The notes beneath the pieces were generated by a model that worked only from the letters and a program-made list of their open reading frames with translations, did not search any database and was not told the DNA's origin. DNA of 64,000 nucleotides from Pelagibacterales bacterium SAG-MED05 (lineage in GTDB: Bacteria; Pseudomonadota; Alphaproteobacteria; Pelagibacterales; Pelagibacteraceae), in assembly GCA_014654415.1 (NCBI GenBank), contig JACWDC010000004.1:1-64000 (forward strand), given 5' to 3'. Every line of letters starts with the position of its first letter. Position 1 is the first letter of the stretch. The translations under genes were made by a program, and so were the position numbers. Shown here piece after piece: positions 47,234 to 60,454 of the stretch.

Positions 47234-49000
47234 ATGCCTAAATTATTAAGTGGAGCAGAAATTGTTTTTAAAGCGTTAGAGGATCAAAAAGTAGAATATA
47301 TTTTTGGTTATCCTGGAGGTGCAGTTCTTCCGATTTATGATGAGTTAAAAAATCATAAATCTATTAAACATATTTTAGCAAGACATGAACAAGGAGCTGG
47401 TCACGCAGCAGAAGGGTATGCTAGATCAAGCGGCAAACCAGGAGTGTTACTTGTAACTTCAGGTCCAGGCGCTACCAATGCTGTAACTGCTTTGACAGAT
47501 GCATACATGGACTCAGTTCCATTAGTTTGTATTTCAGGACAGGTTCCAACTCACTTAATTGGAACAGATGCATTTCAAGAATGTGACACAACAGGTATTA
47601 CTCGACCATGCACAAAACATAATTGGTTAGTAAAAGATGTTAACGATCTTTCTAGAGTTCTACATTTAGCTTTTGAAGTAGCTACCAAAGGAAGACCTGG
47701 CCCAGTCTTAGTTGATATCCCAAAAGATATACAATTTAAAAAAGGTAAATATAAATTTGCGAAAAATATCTTGAAGAAAAAACTTAATGGGAAAGTTACA
47801 CATAAGCTGTCTAATAAAGAATTAGATGAGTTTATAAACTTGATGAAGAAATCGTCTAAACCAATATTTTATACGGGCGGAGGAGTTATAAACTCTGGCC
47901 CTGAAGCAAGTAAATATTTAAGAGAGCTAGTCTCTTTAACAGGCTTTCCTATAACTTCTACTTTACAAGGTCTAGGTGCATATCCTGGAGATGATCCACA
48001 ATTTTTAGGAATGCTGGGAATGCACGGTACTTTTGAAGCCAACAATGCAATGCATGATTGTGATTTAATGATTAATATTGGAGCAAGGTTTGATGATAGA
48101 ATTACAGGAAAGGTTGATGAGTTTTCACCTAAATCAAAAAAGATACACGTTGATATAGATCCTTCTTCTATAGGAAAAAATATTAAAGTTGATTTAGCTT
48201 TAGTAAGCGATGTTTCTAATCTTTTGAAAAATTTAATAAAAAGATTTAAAGAAAAAAATAAAAATTTTTTAAACTCAAATAAACAAAAAACATCTAAGTG
48301 GTGGGAACAAATTGATAAATGGAGAGAAAAAAAATCTCTTAATTTTATTAATAGTAATAAAATAATTAAACCCCAGCATGCAGTCCAAAGACTTTATGAA
48401 TTAACTAAAGAGAGAGATACTTTTATTACTACTGAAGTTGGTCAGCATCAAATGTGGGCAGCTCAACACTATAAATTTAATAAACCTAATCGATGGATGA
48501 CTTCTGGTGGATTGGGTACTATGGGTTACGGTCTTCCCGCTGCTATCGGTGTTCAAATAGCAAATCCAGGCAAATTAGTAGTTGATATTGCTGGAGAAGC
48601 ATCAGTATTGATGACCATGCAAGAAATGTCTACTGCAGTTCAGTATAAGCTTCCTATAAAAATATTTATCTTGAACAATGAATATATGGGTATGGTAAGA
48701 CAGTGGCAGGAACTTTTGCATGAAAAAAATTATTCAGAAAGTTACACAGCAGCCCTCCCTGATTTTGTAAAGCTGGCAGAATCTTATGGATGTGTAGGGA
48801 TTAGAGCAAAAATGCCTGACGAATTAGACCAAAAAATTAAAGAAATGATAGATGTTGAAAAACCAGTAATATTTGATTGCGTAGTAGATAAATCTGAAAA
48901 CTGTTTTCCAATGATACCTTCAGGTAAACCACATAATCAAATGATTTTAGGTCCTGAAGAAGAAAAAGAAATTTCAGATGAAGGAAAGATCTTAGTCTAA
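47234..49000 (+). CDS. ilvB: acetolactate synthase large subunit
   Basis: 588 residues, three-domain ThDP enzyme. FGYPGGAVLPIYDEL and ARHEQGAGHAAEGYARSSGKPGV carry the catalytic Glu in the PYR domain. The central FAD-binding part includes MLGMHGTFEANNAMHDCDLMINIGARFDDRITG. The PP domain ends with IAGEASVLMTMQEMSTA and NNEYMGMVRQWQEL. It forms acetolactate and acetohydroxybutyrate for valine, leucine and isoleucine. The usual GDGS motif reads AGEAS, a known variant among AHAS enzymes of this lineage. The TAA overlaps the ilvH ATG. Confidence 0.95.
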   Translation: MPKLLSGAEIVFKALEDQKVEYIFGYPGGAVLPIYDELKNHKSIKHILARHEQGAGHAAEGYARSSGKPGVLLVTSGPGATNAVTALTDAYMDSVPLVCISGQVPTHLIGTDAFQECDTTGITRPCTKHNWLVKDVNDLSRVLHLAFEVATKGRPGPVLVDIPKDIQFKKGKYKFAKNILKKKLNGKVTHKLSNKELDEFINLMKKSSKPIFYTGGGVINSGPEASKYLRELVSLTGFPITSTLQGLGAYPGDDPQFLGMLGMHGTFEANNAMHDCDLMINIGARFDDRITGKVDEFSPKSKKIHVDIDPSSIGKNIKVDLALVSDVSNLLKNLIKRFKEKNKNFLNSNKQKTSKWWEQIDKWREKKSLNFINSNKIIKPQHAVQRLYELTKERDTFITTEVGQHQMWAAQHYKFNKPNRWMTSGGLGTMGYGLPAAIGVQIANPGKLVVDIAGEASVLMTMQEMSTAVQYKLPIKIFILNNEYMGMVRQWQELLHEKNYSESYTAALPDFVKLAESYGCVGIRAKMPDELDQKIKEMIDVEKPVIFDCVVDKSENCFPMIPSGKPHNQMILGPEEEKEISDEGKILV

Positions 49001-49548
49001 TGTCAAAATCAAAGTCTGCATACAGTATTCCAGGAAAAATTGGAAAATTAGAACGCCACATAATAGTTATTTGGGTGGACAACGAAGCAGGAGTACTTGC
49101 AAGAGTAGTAGGTTTATTTTCTGGGAGGGGCTACAATATTGAGTCTTTAGCAGTAGCCGAGGTAGATAAAAAGAAACACATATCAAGAATTACAATTGTA
49201 ACCGAGGGAACACCACAAGTGATAGAGCAGATTAATTTACAATTAAAAAAACTTGTGCCTGTTCATAAGGTAGCAGATTTCAAGCGAGGAGAAAAAGATA
49301 TTTTATTTAGAGAACTTGCCTTATTTAAAATGCTTGCAAATTCAGCAAAACAAGAAAAAATAAAAAAAATTTGCAAAAAATTCAATCCAGTTGTTTTAGA
49401 TAAAACAAAAAAATCTTTTGTAATCCAAGTAACAGCCTTAAGAGCTGATATTGATAAATTAGCCCTTGATTTAAAAAGATTAGGACTTATAAGCACTTCT
49501 AGAACAGGCTCAGTAGCAATGACGAAAGGTGCTAAAATATTTAATTAA
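49000..49548 (+). CDS. ilvH: acetolactate synthase small regulatory subunit
   Basis: 182 residues. The N-terminal ACT domain is recognisable (HIIVIWVDNEAGVLARVVGLFSGRGYNIESLAV) with the Gly/Asn residues that bind valine in feedback-regulated homologues. The C-terminal ALS_ss_C domain (FRELALFKM...TGSVAMTKGAK) completes it. It activates and confers feedback control on IlvB. It overlaps ilvB by one base and precedes ilvC by 12 bp. Confidence 0.95.
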   Translation: MSKSKSAYSIPGKIGKLERHIIVIWVDNEAGVLARVVGLFSGRGYNIESLAVAEVDKKKHISRITIVTEGTPQVIEQINLQLKKLVPVHKVADFKRGEKDILFRELALFKMLANSAKQEKIKKICKKFNPVVLDKTKKSFVIQVTALRADIDKLALDLKRLGLISTSRTGSVAMTKGAKIFN

Positions 49549-50580
<1,032 letters not shown>

Positions 50581-50621
50581 CCCAATCTGATCAAAAAAAT
50601 AAACTGATTTTAGTATAAGTA

Positions 50622-50650
50622 TTTGCATATTCTCGTTTTACTTGTAATAT
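50622..50650 (+). promoter_or_regulatory. leuA promoter
   Basis: TTGCAT (50622-50627), 17-bp spacer, TAATAT (50645-50650). The predicted start is about 50657, leaving only about 7 nt before the leuA ATG, so no attenuator or riboswitch fits. No Shine-Dalgarno is visible. Confidence 0.55.
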
Positions 50651-50663
50651 ACGAACTCGGTAT

Positions 50664-53271
<2,608 letters not shown>

Positions 53272-53288
53272 TTTATCTAAAGAGATAA

Positions 53289-54140
53289 ATGTCTTCAAGT
53301 AGAGATGATTTTGGTATAGCGTTTCGTTCGGCCCTCTTACAAAGAGGGGCTGCACAAAAATTTTCATTAGTTTTTTTAATATTCATAGCGAGTATTATCT
53401 TCTTTTTAGATGTTTATGGTTTTGGTTTTATGAAACCTATAAGATCTATTATTAACGATGGAATTTATAGAGTTTCATTAGTAGCTTCATCTCCATCTAG
53501 ATTTATTCCCCAAACCACAGGAAGTGTCACAAATTTATTTAATATAAAAAGTGAAAATGAAAAATTAAAAAAAGCGCTAGAGGTTTATAGGCAAAAAGAG
53601 CTTAGCGTTGAATATTTAACTAATCAAAATAAGAATTTAAGAAAAATTTTAGAGTCAGACGAAACTTTATTTCAATTTCAATCAAATACTATTATTTCAA
53701 AAGTTTTAATTGACAAAAGTAGCCCGTATTTAAAATCTATAATTATCAACAGAGGATCTAGCTCAGGTATTTTAAAAGGTATGCCAGTTTTAGACAAAGA
53801 ATATTTAGTTGGTAGAGTTGTAGAAACAAACTATTTATCTTCAAGAGTTTTGCTTTTAAATGATTTAAACAGCAGAATACCTGTAACTTTTGGCGAGGAT
53901 GGAGTCCAAGCAATTTTAAAAGGTAGTGGAGGATCTAGACCAGTATTAGAATATTTACCAGAAGGCTATGTCGTTGAAGAAGGAATAGAAGTATTTACTT
54001 CTGGAAAAGATAGAATATTCCTTCCGGGATCTCCAATTGGAACAACAATTGAAAATGGAAAAGTAAAACTCTTTTCTGAATCAAGTCAACTATCATTTGT
54101 TAAAGTTGATCTTTCAAAACAACGTAAAGAGGCTTTTTAA
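53289..54140 (+). CDS. mreC: rod-shape protein MreC
   Basis: 283 residues. A membrane helix (about 25-45) is followed by a coiled coil (LFNIKSENEKLKKALEVYRQKELSVEYL) and the beta-barrel MreC domain (ISKVLIDKSSPYLKSIIINRGSSSGILKGMPVLD). It links MreB to PBP2 and RodA in the periplasm. Length is typical. The gene abuts mreD, whose ATG directly follows the TAA. Confidence 0.93.
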   Translation: MSSSRDDFGIAFRSALLQRGAAQKFSLVFLIFIASIIFFLDVYGFGFMKPIRSIINDGIYRVSLVASSPSRFIPQTTGSVTNLFNIKSENEKLKKALEVYRQKELSVEYLTNQNKNLRKILESDETLFQFQSNTIISKVLIDKSSPYLKSIIINRGSSSGILKGMPVLDKEYLVGRVVETNYLSSRVLLLNDLNSRIPVTFGEDGVQAILKGSGGSRPVLEYLPEGYVVEEGIEVFTSGKDRIFLPGSPIGTTIENGKVKLFSESSQLSFVKVDLSKQRKEAF

Positions 54141-54653
54141 ATGTTTAGTTTTAAAATAATGAGGAAATTAATAAATCTTGGTCCACTTATTCTTTTATAT
54201 TATTTATCTATAAGTGAGATAGACAGTCATTTTGAAAATTATTTTGAAATTTTATCTTTTAATATTCAATTAATCATAATTTATTTTTGGGTTTCAAAAA
54301 GACCAGAAGCCCTTGGAGGTGGCCACATCTTTTTTGCTGGCTTGATAAACGATGTTATTATGGGATTTCCCTTAGGTCTAAGCTCTTTATCTTATTTAAC
54401 AGTATCGCTTGTGGCTAACTATGTGAAAAATATGACAGTTAACACAAGAATCACAACTGATTGGTTTACTTTTTTTATAGCAATTTTTTTTTCAAATTTA
54501 ATATTTTTTATTCTATTATCTAATTTCTCAGAGATAGAAATAAACCTTACAGAGATATCGTATAATACTTTTTTTACTTTAATTTTCTTTCCGTTTTTTT
54601 GGTTTTTGTTTACTTTCTATAACTCAATTATAACAACTGATAAACATGCTTAG
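54141..54653 (+). CDS. mreD: rod-shape membrane protein MreD
   Basis: 170 residues with five to six predicted transmembrane helices. The conserved FFAGLINDVIMGFPLGLSSLSYL segment is the MreD signature. It is an integral membrane part of the Rod complex. It overlaps the PBP2 gene by 8 bp. Sequence conservation outside the signature is low, as usual; position is decisive. Confidence 0.9.
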   Translation: MFSFKIMRKLINLGPLILLYYLSISEIDSHFENYFEILSFNIQLIIIYFWVSKRPEALGGGHIFFAGLINDVIMGFPLGLSSLSYLTVSLVANYVKNMTVNTRITTDWFTFFIAIFFSNLIFFILLSNFSEIEINLTEISYNTFFTLIFFPFFWFLFTFYNSIITTDKHA

Positions 54654-56580
54654 TACTGGCTCTGGTAACACAATTATAAAGTCTAAATTAATAAGCAGAA
54701 GAATGTTTTTATTATCTGTTGGTAAAGCTGCAGTTCTAATTGGAATTCTAGGTCGTTTGATATCACTTCAAATTAATGAAAGCAGTAAATACAAGACTTT
54801 ATCTGATAAAAATAGATTTAGAGAATGGAAATTAGCTCCTGAAAGAGGAATAATAAAAGATTATTTTAATGAGGAAATAGCCTCTAATAAGCAAGTTTAT
54901 CAAATACATTTAATACCTGAAAATGCTCGAAGTATTGAAGAAATATTTTTTAGATTAAAAACAATATTAAATATAAGTGATAAAAAAATATTTTCTTTAA
55001 GAAAAAAAATTGCAAAACAAAAACCTTGGGAACCCATTATTGTTTCTGACAACTTGAACTGGTCTGAGTTTTCAAGAATAAATTTATTTTTGCATGAATT
55101 ACAAGGAGTAGAGCCTATTGTATCAGTTGCAAGAATGTATAAAGATAACTCTTCTGCTCATGCTTTAGGCTATGTTTCGCAAGTAAGTGCTAAAGATTTA
55201 AAAAATAAAAAATATCTAAAAACAATGTCTGTTCCTGGTATGGCGGTAGGGAAGACAGGATTGGAGCGTAGATTAGATGAAGAAATAATAGGTGAAGTTG
55301 GTTTTCAAAGATATGAAGTTAATGCCTTTGGAAAAAGAATTAAACAAATTAAAGTTGATCCGGGTAAAGCAGGAAAAAGTTTTAAAACTACATTAGATTT
55401 AGAAGTTCAAAGACATGTAACTGAAATACTTGGAGATAAAGCCGCATCGGTATGCGTTATGGATATTTATAATGGCGACATTGTATCTTTAGTTTCTTCA
55501 CCTTCTTATGATCCAAATGCATTTGTTCATGGAGTAGATCGAGACTATTGGAATAGTTTAATTCAAAACGACAGAAAACCTTTAACTAATAAAGCTGTAT
55601 CAGGTTTATATCCACCAGGATCAACTATTAAAACACTTGTAGCATTAAGCGCTTTGGAAAATAAAATAATTAGACCTTTAGATACTGTTAGGTGCAAAGG
55701 TAAAATTGAATTATTTGGTGAAAAATTTCATTGCTGGAAAAAGAAAGGCCATGGCGTAATGAACATGAGAACAGGAATTAAGAGATCATGTGATGTGTAT
55801 TTTTATGAAGTTGCAAGAAGATTAGGTGTGGATCGACTATCTGTGACAGCAAAAAAATTTGGTCTTGGAAAAAAAGTATTACAAAATTTTTCTGAAGAAC
55901 GCTCAGGAGTAGTACCCAACACTTCTTGGAAGAAAAAATATATTGGTCAAAACTGGTATTTAGGAGAAACATTGCACTCGGGAATTGGACAGGGTTATTT
56001 TCAAAGCACACCAATTCAATTATGTTTAATGACAGCTCAAATTGCTAATGGAGGTTTTGAGATTAAACCTAGAATATTATTTGATAAAACAAAAAATAAT
56101 TTAAAAGAGTATTTAAAATTTAAAAATGAAAATCCTGGCCGACCACTACCCGCAGACTTAGTAGTATCTAATTTTGATTTAAAACCATTATTTAAGAATC
56201 AAGAAAATATAAAGATTATTAAAGATGCGATGTATGCATCTTCAAATGAACCAGGAGGAACTTCTTATAGATCAAGATTAGAAGACAAAAGATTTACTTT
56301 TGCAGGCAAGACTGGCTCATCGCAGATTAGAAAATTTACAGAAGAACAACGGGAAGCAGAAGTTAAACAAGAGCAATTGAAATATAAGAATCGAGACCAC
56401 GCTTTATTTATTGCTTATGCCCCAGTAAACGATCCTAAGTATGCAATCAGTGTTGTAGTAGAACATGGAGGAACTGGGAGTTCAGCAGCAGCTCCAATAG
56501 CAAAAAAAGTAATTAAAAAAGTTTTAGAACGTCATAGCTTGAGACAATCTATAAATAATTTATCAGGAGATTCTATTTAA
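54646..56580 (+). CDS. mrdA: elongation-specific transpeptidase PBP2
   Basis: 644 residues. A short cytoplasmic tail and membrane anchor (about 22-42) are followed by the class B dimerisation domain (PERGIIKDYFNEEIASN, GVEPIVSVARMY). The transpeptidase catalytic Ser326 lies in PPGSTIKT (SxxK), with RSCDVYFYEVARRLG as the SxD motif and GKTGSSQ as KTG. It cross-links lateral-wall peptidoglycan with RodA. Length is typical. It overlaps both mreD (8 bp) and rodA (1 bp). Confidence 0.96.
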   Translation: MLSTGSGNTIIKSKLISRRMFLLSVGKAAVLIGILGRLISLQINESSKYKTLSDKNRFREWKLAPERGIIKDYFNEEIASNKQVYQIHLIPENARSIEEIFFRLKTILNISDKKIFSLRKKIAKQKPWEPIIVSDNLNWSEFSRINLFLHELQGVEPIVSVARMYKDNSSAHALGYVSQVSAKDLKNKKYLKTMSVPGMAVGKTGLERRLDEEIIGEVGFQRYEVNAFGKRIKQIKVDPGKAGKSFKTTLDLEVQRHVTEILGDKAASVCVMDIYNGDIVSLVSSPSYDPNAFVHGVDRDYWNSLIQNDRKPLTNKAVSGLYPPGSTIKTLVALSALENKIIRPLDTVRCKGKIELFGEKFHCWKKKGHGVMNMRTGIKRSCDVYFYEVARRLGVDRLSVTAKKFGLGKKVLQNFSEERSGVVPNTSWKKKYIGQNWYLGETLHSGIGQGYFQSTPIQLCLMTAQIANGGFEIKPRILFDKTKNNLKEYLKFKNENPGRPLPADLVVSNFDLKPLFKNQENIKIIKDAMYASSNEPGGTSYRSRLEDKRFTFAGKTGSSQIRKFTEEQREAEVKQEQLKYKNRDHALFIAYAPVNDPKYAISVVVEHGGTGSSAAAPIAKKVIKKVLERHSLRQSINNLSGDSI

Positions 56581-57704
56581 TGTTTCAACCACGATCCATA
56601 CAATCATCTTTGAGTTTTAAAGACAAACTTTTTTCTATTGATTATGTTTTAGTTGTCTCTATTTTAATTTTAGGGATTGTGAGCATGTTCGCAATGTACT
56701 CCACAGATGGTGGAGAATTTAAATATCATACAGAAAGTCATATCCTCAGGTTTTTTGTTTTTTTTTTCATGTTTTTTATTTTATCTTTTATTCAAATAAG
56801 ATTTTGGCATACTACTAGCTATTTAATTTATATTGCTTTTCTCATTCTTCTTATAGGAGTTAAATATTTTGGACTAACATCGTCGGGATCCCAGCGCTGG
56901 TTAAATTTTTATTTTATGAATCTTCAACCTTCAGAATTAATGAAGATAGGTGTAATTTTATTTTTAGCTAAATATTATCATCGTATTCCAATAGAAAGCG
57001 TTAATAGGTTAAAATTTCTGTTTACTCCAATTTTTGTCTTAATTTTTCCAGTTCTTTTAGTAGTAATGCAACCCGATCTTGGAACTGCTATTTTAATTGC
57101 TTCAGGCGGTTTAGTAGTAGCTTGGCTCGCAGGAGTAAGAGTGAAATTTTTTGTTTATTCTATGTTAATTTTTACTGCACTATTACCGATTGCTATTTCT
57201 TTACTAAAACCATATCAAAAAGCAAGGATATTAACTTTTTTAAATCCTGAAAAAGATCCTCTAGGAGCTGGTTATCAAATTATACAGTCTAAAATTGCTA
57301 TAGGCTCAGGAGGCCTTTTTGGCAAAGGTTTTTTGAACGGATCACAGAGTTATCTTGATTATTTACCCGAAAAACATACTGATTTTATATTCACTTTATT
57401 TTCCGAAGAGTTTGGTTTTTTTGGATCTATATTTATCTTGTTACTATATGGATTAATCATTTCAAGAATAGTTAAAATAGGAAACATGACAAGGAGTAAT
57501 TTTGGAAAACTTTATTGTTATAGTTTTGCGACTGCATTTTTTATTTATGTAGTAGTAAATATGGGCATGGTATTAGGTTTATTGCCAATTGTTGGCTCTC
57601 CTTTACCTATTATGTCTTACGGCGGCTCTTCTATGATGGCAATTATGCTTGGTTTAGGTATCGCGATGTCTTGTAAAGTATATAAAGACATGCCAGTTAA
57701 TTAA
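56580..57704 (+). CDS. rodA: rod-shape SEDS glycosyltransferase RodA
   Basis: 374 residues with about ten helices, SEDS family. SGSQRWLNFYFMNLQPSELMKIG, MQPDLGTAILIASGG, GFLNGSQSYLDYLPEKHTDFIF and LPIVGSPLPIMSYGGSSMM are diagnostic of RodA. It is the lipid II polymerase for elongation and partner of PBP2 immediately upstream. The TAA of mrdA overlaps its ATG. Confidence 0.96.
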   Translation: MFQPRSIQSSLSFKDKLFSIDYVLVVSILILGIVSMFAMYSTDGGEFKYHTESHILRFFVFFFMFFILSFIQIRFWHTTSYLIYIAFLILLIGVKYFGLTSSGSQRWLNFYFMNLQPSELMKIGVILFLAKYYHRIPIESVNRLKFLFTPIFVLIFPVLLVVMQPDLGTAILIASGGLVVAWLAGVRVKFFVYSMLIFTALLPIAISLLKPYQKARILTFLNPEKDPLGAGYQIIQSKIAIGSGGLFGKGFLNGSQSYLDYLPEKHTDFIFTLFSEEFGFFGSIFILLLYGLIISRIVKIGNMTRSNFGKLYCYSFATAFFIYVVVNMGMVLGLLPIVGSPLPIMSYGGSSMMAIMLGLGIAMSCKVYKDMPVN

Positions 57705-57774
57705 AAAAAACCTATAATGAGCAGAAATTTTTTTTAAAAAAGACTTGTTAATATTACTGATAGGTGATTAAATT

Positions 57775-58248
57775 ATGAATAATTATATGTTCGGAGACAA
57801 GAAAAATAAAATCAAAGATACTGAAAGATCGCTTATAAGTGAAACAGTAAGCATTGAAGGAACAATTAATAGTTCTGGAGCAATTGATGTTGCGGGTTTA
57901 GTTAAAGGACCGGTAATCTCAAAAGAAATTGTTATTAGAGAAACAGGCTCAATTACAGGGTCAATCGAAGGAGATTCAGTTGAGATCCACGGTCATATGG
58001 ATGGCAAAATATCAGCTGACGATGTAATGGTTGGCAGCACGGGCACTGTTAAAGGTGATATAGAATTTGGAAATAATTTAAGAACGGAAAATGGCGCTGA
58101 TATAGATGGATACATTAAAAAAACTCATGGATCAAAATCTAAACTTAAGCCTGATTTCTTATTCAGCAAATCAAAAGAAGAAAAAAAAGCTAAGGAAAAT
58201 GGAAGTCCTGAGACAGTTTTAAACAAAGATTCAGAATTTTTAGCCTAA
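57775..58248 (+). CDS. bactofilin
   Basis: 157 residues with a central bactofilin (DUF583) beta-helix at about 25-115 built of short Gly/Ile/Val repeats (GTINSSGAIDVAGLVKG, GSITGSIEGDSVEI, GTVKGDIEFGNNL). Flexible polar tails flank it; the C-tail is Lys-rich. Bactofilins form nucleotide-free cytoskeletal filaments that organise cell-wall enzymes and shape. Its place right after mreBCD-mrdA-rodA suggests a role in morphogenesis here. A 70-bp gap separates it from rodA. Confidence 0.92.
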   Translation: MNNYMFGDKKNKIKDTERSLISETVSIEGTINSSGAIDVAGLVKGPVISKEIVIRETGSITGSIEGDSVEIHGHMDGKISADDVMVGSTGTVKGDIEFGNNLRTENGADIDGYIKKTHGSKSKLKPDFLFSKSKEEKKAKENGSPETVLNKDSEFLA

Positions 58249-58281
58249 TCTACCGCACTATAAAATCCTCAAAGTTTGCAT

Positions 58282-58287
58282 TATAAT
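58282..58287 (+). promoter_or_regulatory. consensus -10 box directly before the DadA-like gene
   Basis: TATAAT ends 6 bp before the ATG at 58294. There is no Shine-Dalgarno and only a weak -35, so the call rests on the perfect -10 and its position. Confidence 0.4.
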
Positions 58288-58293
58288 TTTTCT

Positions 58294-59553
58294 ATGGAAA
58301 AATATACGTGTAAATCTGTAGGTGTTATAGGAGCTGGAATTCAGGGTGTTTGTGTAGGTCTTCAATTAATTAAAAAAGGAATCCCAGTTACTATTTTTGA
58401 TAGACAAGATCCTTTGTCTACAGAATTCAAACCTGCTTCTTATGGGAACGCAGGACACTTTTCTCCTTATGCAGTTTTACAGTTTAATCGTACCGATGTT
58501 TTGTATGATGTTCCTAAAATGCTTCTTAGTTCATATGGGCCTCTGGCTTTAAAGTGGAATTATGTTCCAAGGTTGATTCCCTGGATAGTAAATTATTTAA
58601 AAAACTTTAATAAAAAATCAATGTTGCATACAGCAAAGTATATGCATCAAATTTTAAGTCTATCAAATGATGCATATGAAGAAATATTTAAGGAGATAGA
58701 TACTACAAATTTAATTGACAAAAAAGGTATCATTTATGTTTGGACGAATAAAAATTTAAAAAGTAGAAAGCTAGAAATTAAAGTAAGAAATGATCTAGGT
58801 ATAGAACAAAAACTTTTAACTAAAAAAGAAATTTTAGATTTAGAACCTAATTTAAATCCAGCATTTGATGCAGGCGTGATTTATGAAAAAGCTATGCATG
58901 CTAGAGATCCTCATGGGATTTTAAAAGCTATATTTAAACTTTTTTTAAGTAAAGGAGGAAAATTTATTCAAGAAAATATTACCAACCTTAAACAAGTCAA
59001 TGATAACCAAACAAATATTAAATCAGATAAAAAAGAATATATTTTTGAAAAAACTGTAATTGCTTCAGGAGCTTTTTCAAAAAATTTAACTGATCAGTTA
59101 GAAGAAAATATCCCTCTAGATACTGAGCGAGGGTATCATGTTCATTTTAAAGATATGAATCATTTAATTTCTAGACCAGTAATCTTCCTAGATAGAGGCT
59201 TTGGAATGACACCAATGAATCAAGGATTAAGAGTTGTCGGCACAGTAGAGCTAGGTGGCCTCAAAAATCCTCCTTCCAAAAAAAGAATTGATTATCTTTT
59301 AAGATGTGCAAAAGAACTTTTACCTCAACTTCAAACACATGAGGATGAGTGGTTAGGTTTTAGGCCAACTTTGCCAGATTTTTTACCCATCCTTGGCCCC
59401 TCATTGAAAAATAAAAATATTATCTACGCATTTGGCCATCATCATTTAGGCTGGACTCTAGGTGCTATAACAGGCAAAATTATTTCTGGAATAGTTGCGG
59501 AGGAGAAAACAAATTTGGATTTATCTCCCTACAGCTCTAAAAGATTTAATTAG
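58294..59553 (+). CDS. FAD-dependent D-amino acid dehydrogenase-like oxidase (DAO family)
   Basis: 419 residues from the ATG at 58294 (the open frame reaches a TTG at 58276). The FAD-binding GxGxxG is VIGAGIQGVCVGLQLIKKG, with YGNAGHFSPYAVLQF typical of DadA-like proteins. The C-terminal GFRPTLPDFLPILGPS and FGHHHLGWTLGAITGK are signatures of the DAO superfamily. It likely oxidises a D-amino acid, an N-methyl amino acid or proline-like substrate; the exact one is not resolvable. The neighbours are a DMT exporter or importer and a 2-hydroxyacid dehydrogenase, suggesting a small catabolic unit. Confidence 0.85.
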   Translation: MEKYTCKSVGVIGAGIQGVCVGLQLIKKGIPVTIFDRQDPLSTEFKPASYGNAGHFSPYAVLQFNRTDVLYDVPKMLLSSYGPLALKWNYVPRLIPWIVNYLKNFNKKSMLHTAKYMHQILSLSNDAYEEIFKEIDTTNLIDKKGIIYVWTNKNLKSRKLEIKVRNDLGIEQKLLTKKEILDLEPNLNPAFDAGVIYEKAMHARDPHGILKAIFKLFLSKGGKFIQENITNLKQVNDNQTNIKSDKKEYIFEKTVIASGAFSKNLTDQLEENIPLDTERGYHVHFKDMNHLISRPVIFLDRGFGMTPMNQGLRVVGTVELGGLKNPPSKKRIDYLLRCAKELLPQLQTHEDEWLGFRPTLPDFLPILGPSLKNKNIIYAFGHHHLGWTLGAITGKIISGIVAEEKTNLDLSPYSSKRFN

Positions 59554-59560
59554 GAGTTTT

Positions 59561-60454
59561 TTGTCAAAAAATTATTTAGCTTATTTATTTCTAGTGCTAG
59601 CGGCATTATTTTGGTCAGGCAATTTTATTGTCGGAAAGTTTGCTACGTTATTTGAAATTCCACCTTTAACCTTAAATGTTTTAAGATGGATTTCGGTGTG
59701 GATTATATTAATTCCTTTCACTTATAAAGAAATTTATAACAACTTACCTTATATAAAAAAGAATTGGATCGTTATCAGCTTCATGGGAGTAATTACAATA
59801 AGCACATTCAACTCTGTCGTTTATTATGCACTTAACTATACACAAGTAATAAATGCAGTTTTAATGCTCGCAGCTATTCCTGCAGCAACAATTGTTCTTT
59901 CATCTTTAATGAAAATTGAAAAAACAAATATTTTTCAAATATTGGGATTGCTGTTATCAATTATAGGAATTGGATCAATAATTTCTAACGGTGATATTCA
60001 AAAAATTATTTCTTTAAGTTTTAATAAAGGCGATTTGTGGATGCTAGTTTGTGTAATTACTTGGTCTCTTTATACAACTTTACTTAAAAAACATAAATTT
60101 AAGTTTTCACAATTTACTTTAATACAGCTAATGGTTACTGCTGGACTACTTTTTTTAATACCACAATTTTTTTATGAAAAATCTATTGGTTTAGAATTAA
60201 ATTACAATAAAGCATTTTTTTTAATTCTTTTTTATGTAGTTATGTTTCCTGCGTTAGCCGCTTATTACTGCTGGCAAAAAGGTGTTCAGATAATTGGCCC
60301 AAATAGATCTACCATGTTTGTTCAATTGATGCCTTTATTCAGTGCTATAATGGCAATAATTATCTTTAATGAAAAATTTGAGTCATACCATTTTTTTGGA
60401 GCAACTTTTATATTAACTGGCATTTATTTATCTAATAGGAAAATACGTGCTTAA
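59561..60454 (+). CDS. EamA/DMT family membrane transporter
   Basis: 297 residues, ten helices in two EamA repeats: LVLAALFWSGNFIVGKFA opens the first and MLVCVITWSLYTTLLKKHK the second. The frame is open from 59495 inside the oxidase gene. The TTG at 59561, 4 bp after an AGGAG (59552-59556), begins just before the first helix and is the better start. Substrates of such transporters include amino acids and metabolites. It overlaps the following dehydrogenase by 8 bp. Confidence 0.88.
   Translation: MSKNYLAYLFLVLAALFWSGNFIVGKFATLFEIPPLTLNVLRWISVWIILIPFTYKEIYNNLPYIKKNWIVISFMGVITISTFNSVVYYALNYTQVINAVLMLAAIPAATIVLSSLMKIEKTNIFQILGLLLSIIGIGSIISNGDIQKIISLSFNKGDLWMLVCVITWSLYTTLLKKHKFKFSQFTLIQLMVTAGLLFLIPQFFYEKSIGLELNYNKAFFLILFYVVMFPALAAYYCWQKGVQIIGPNRSTMFVQLMPLFSAIMAIIIFNEKFESYHFFGATFILTGIYLSNRKIRA

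Noticed and set aside
47234..49000. Acetolactate synthase lacking the usual GDGS ThDP motif
   Set aside because: The AGEAS/AGDAS variant is typical of AHAS large subunits, so the enzyme is expected to be active.
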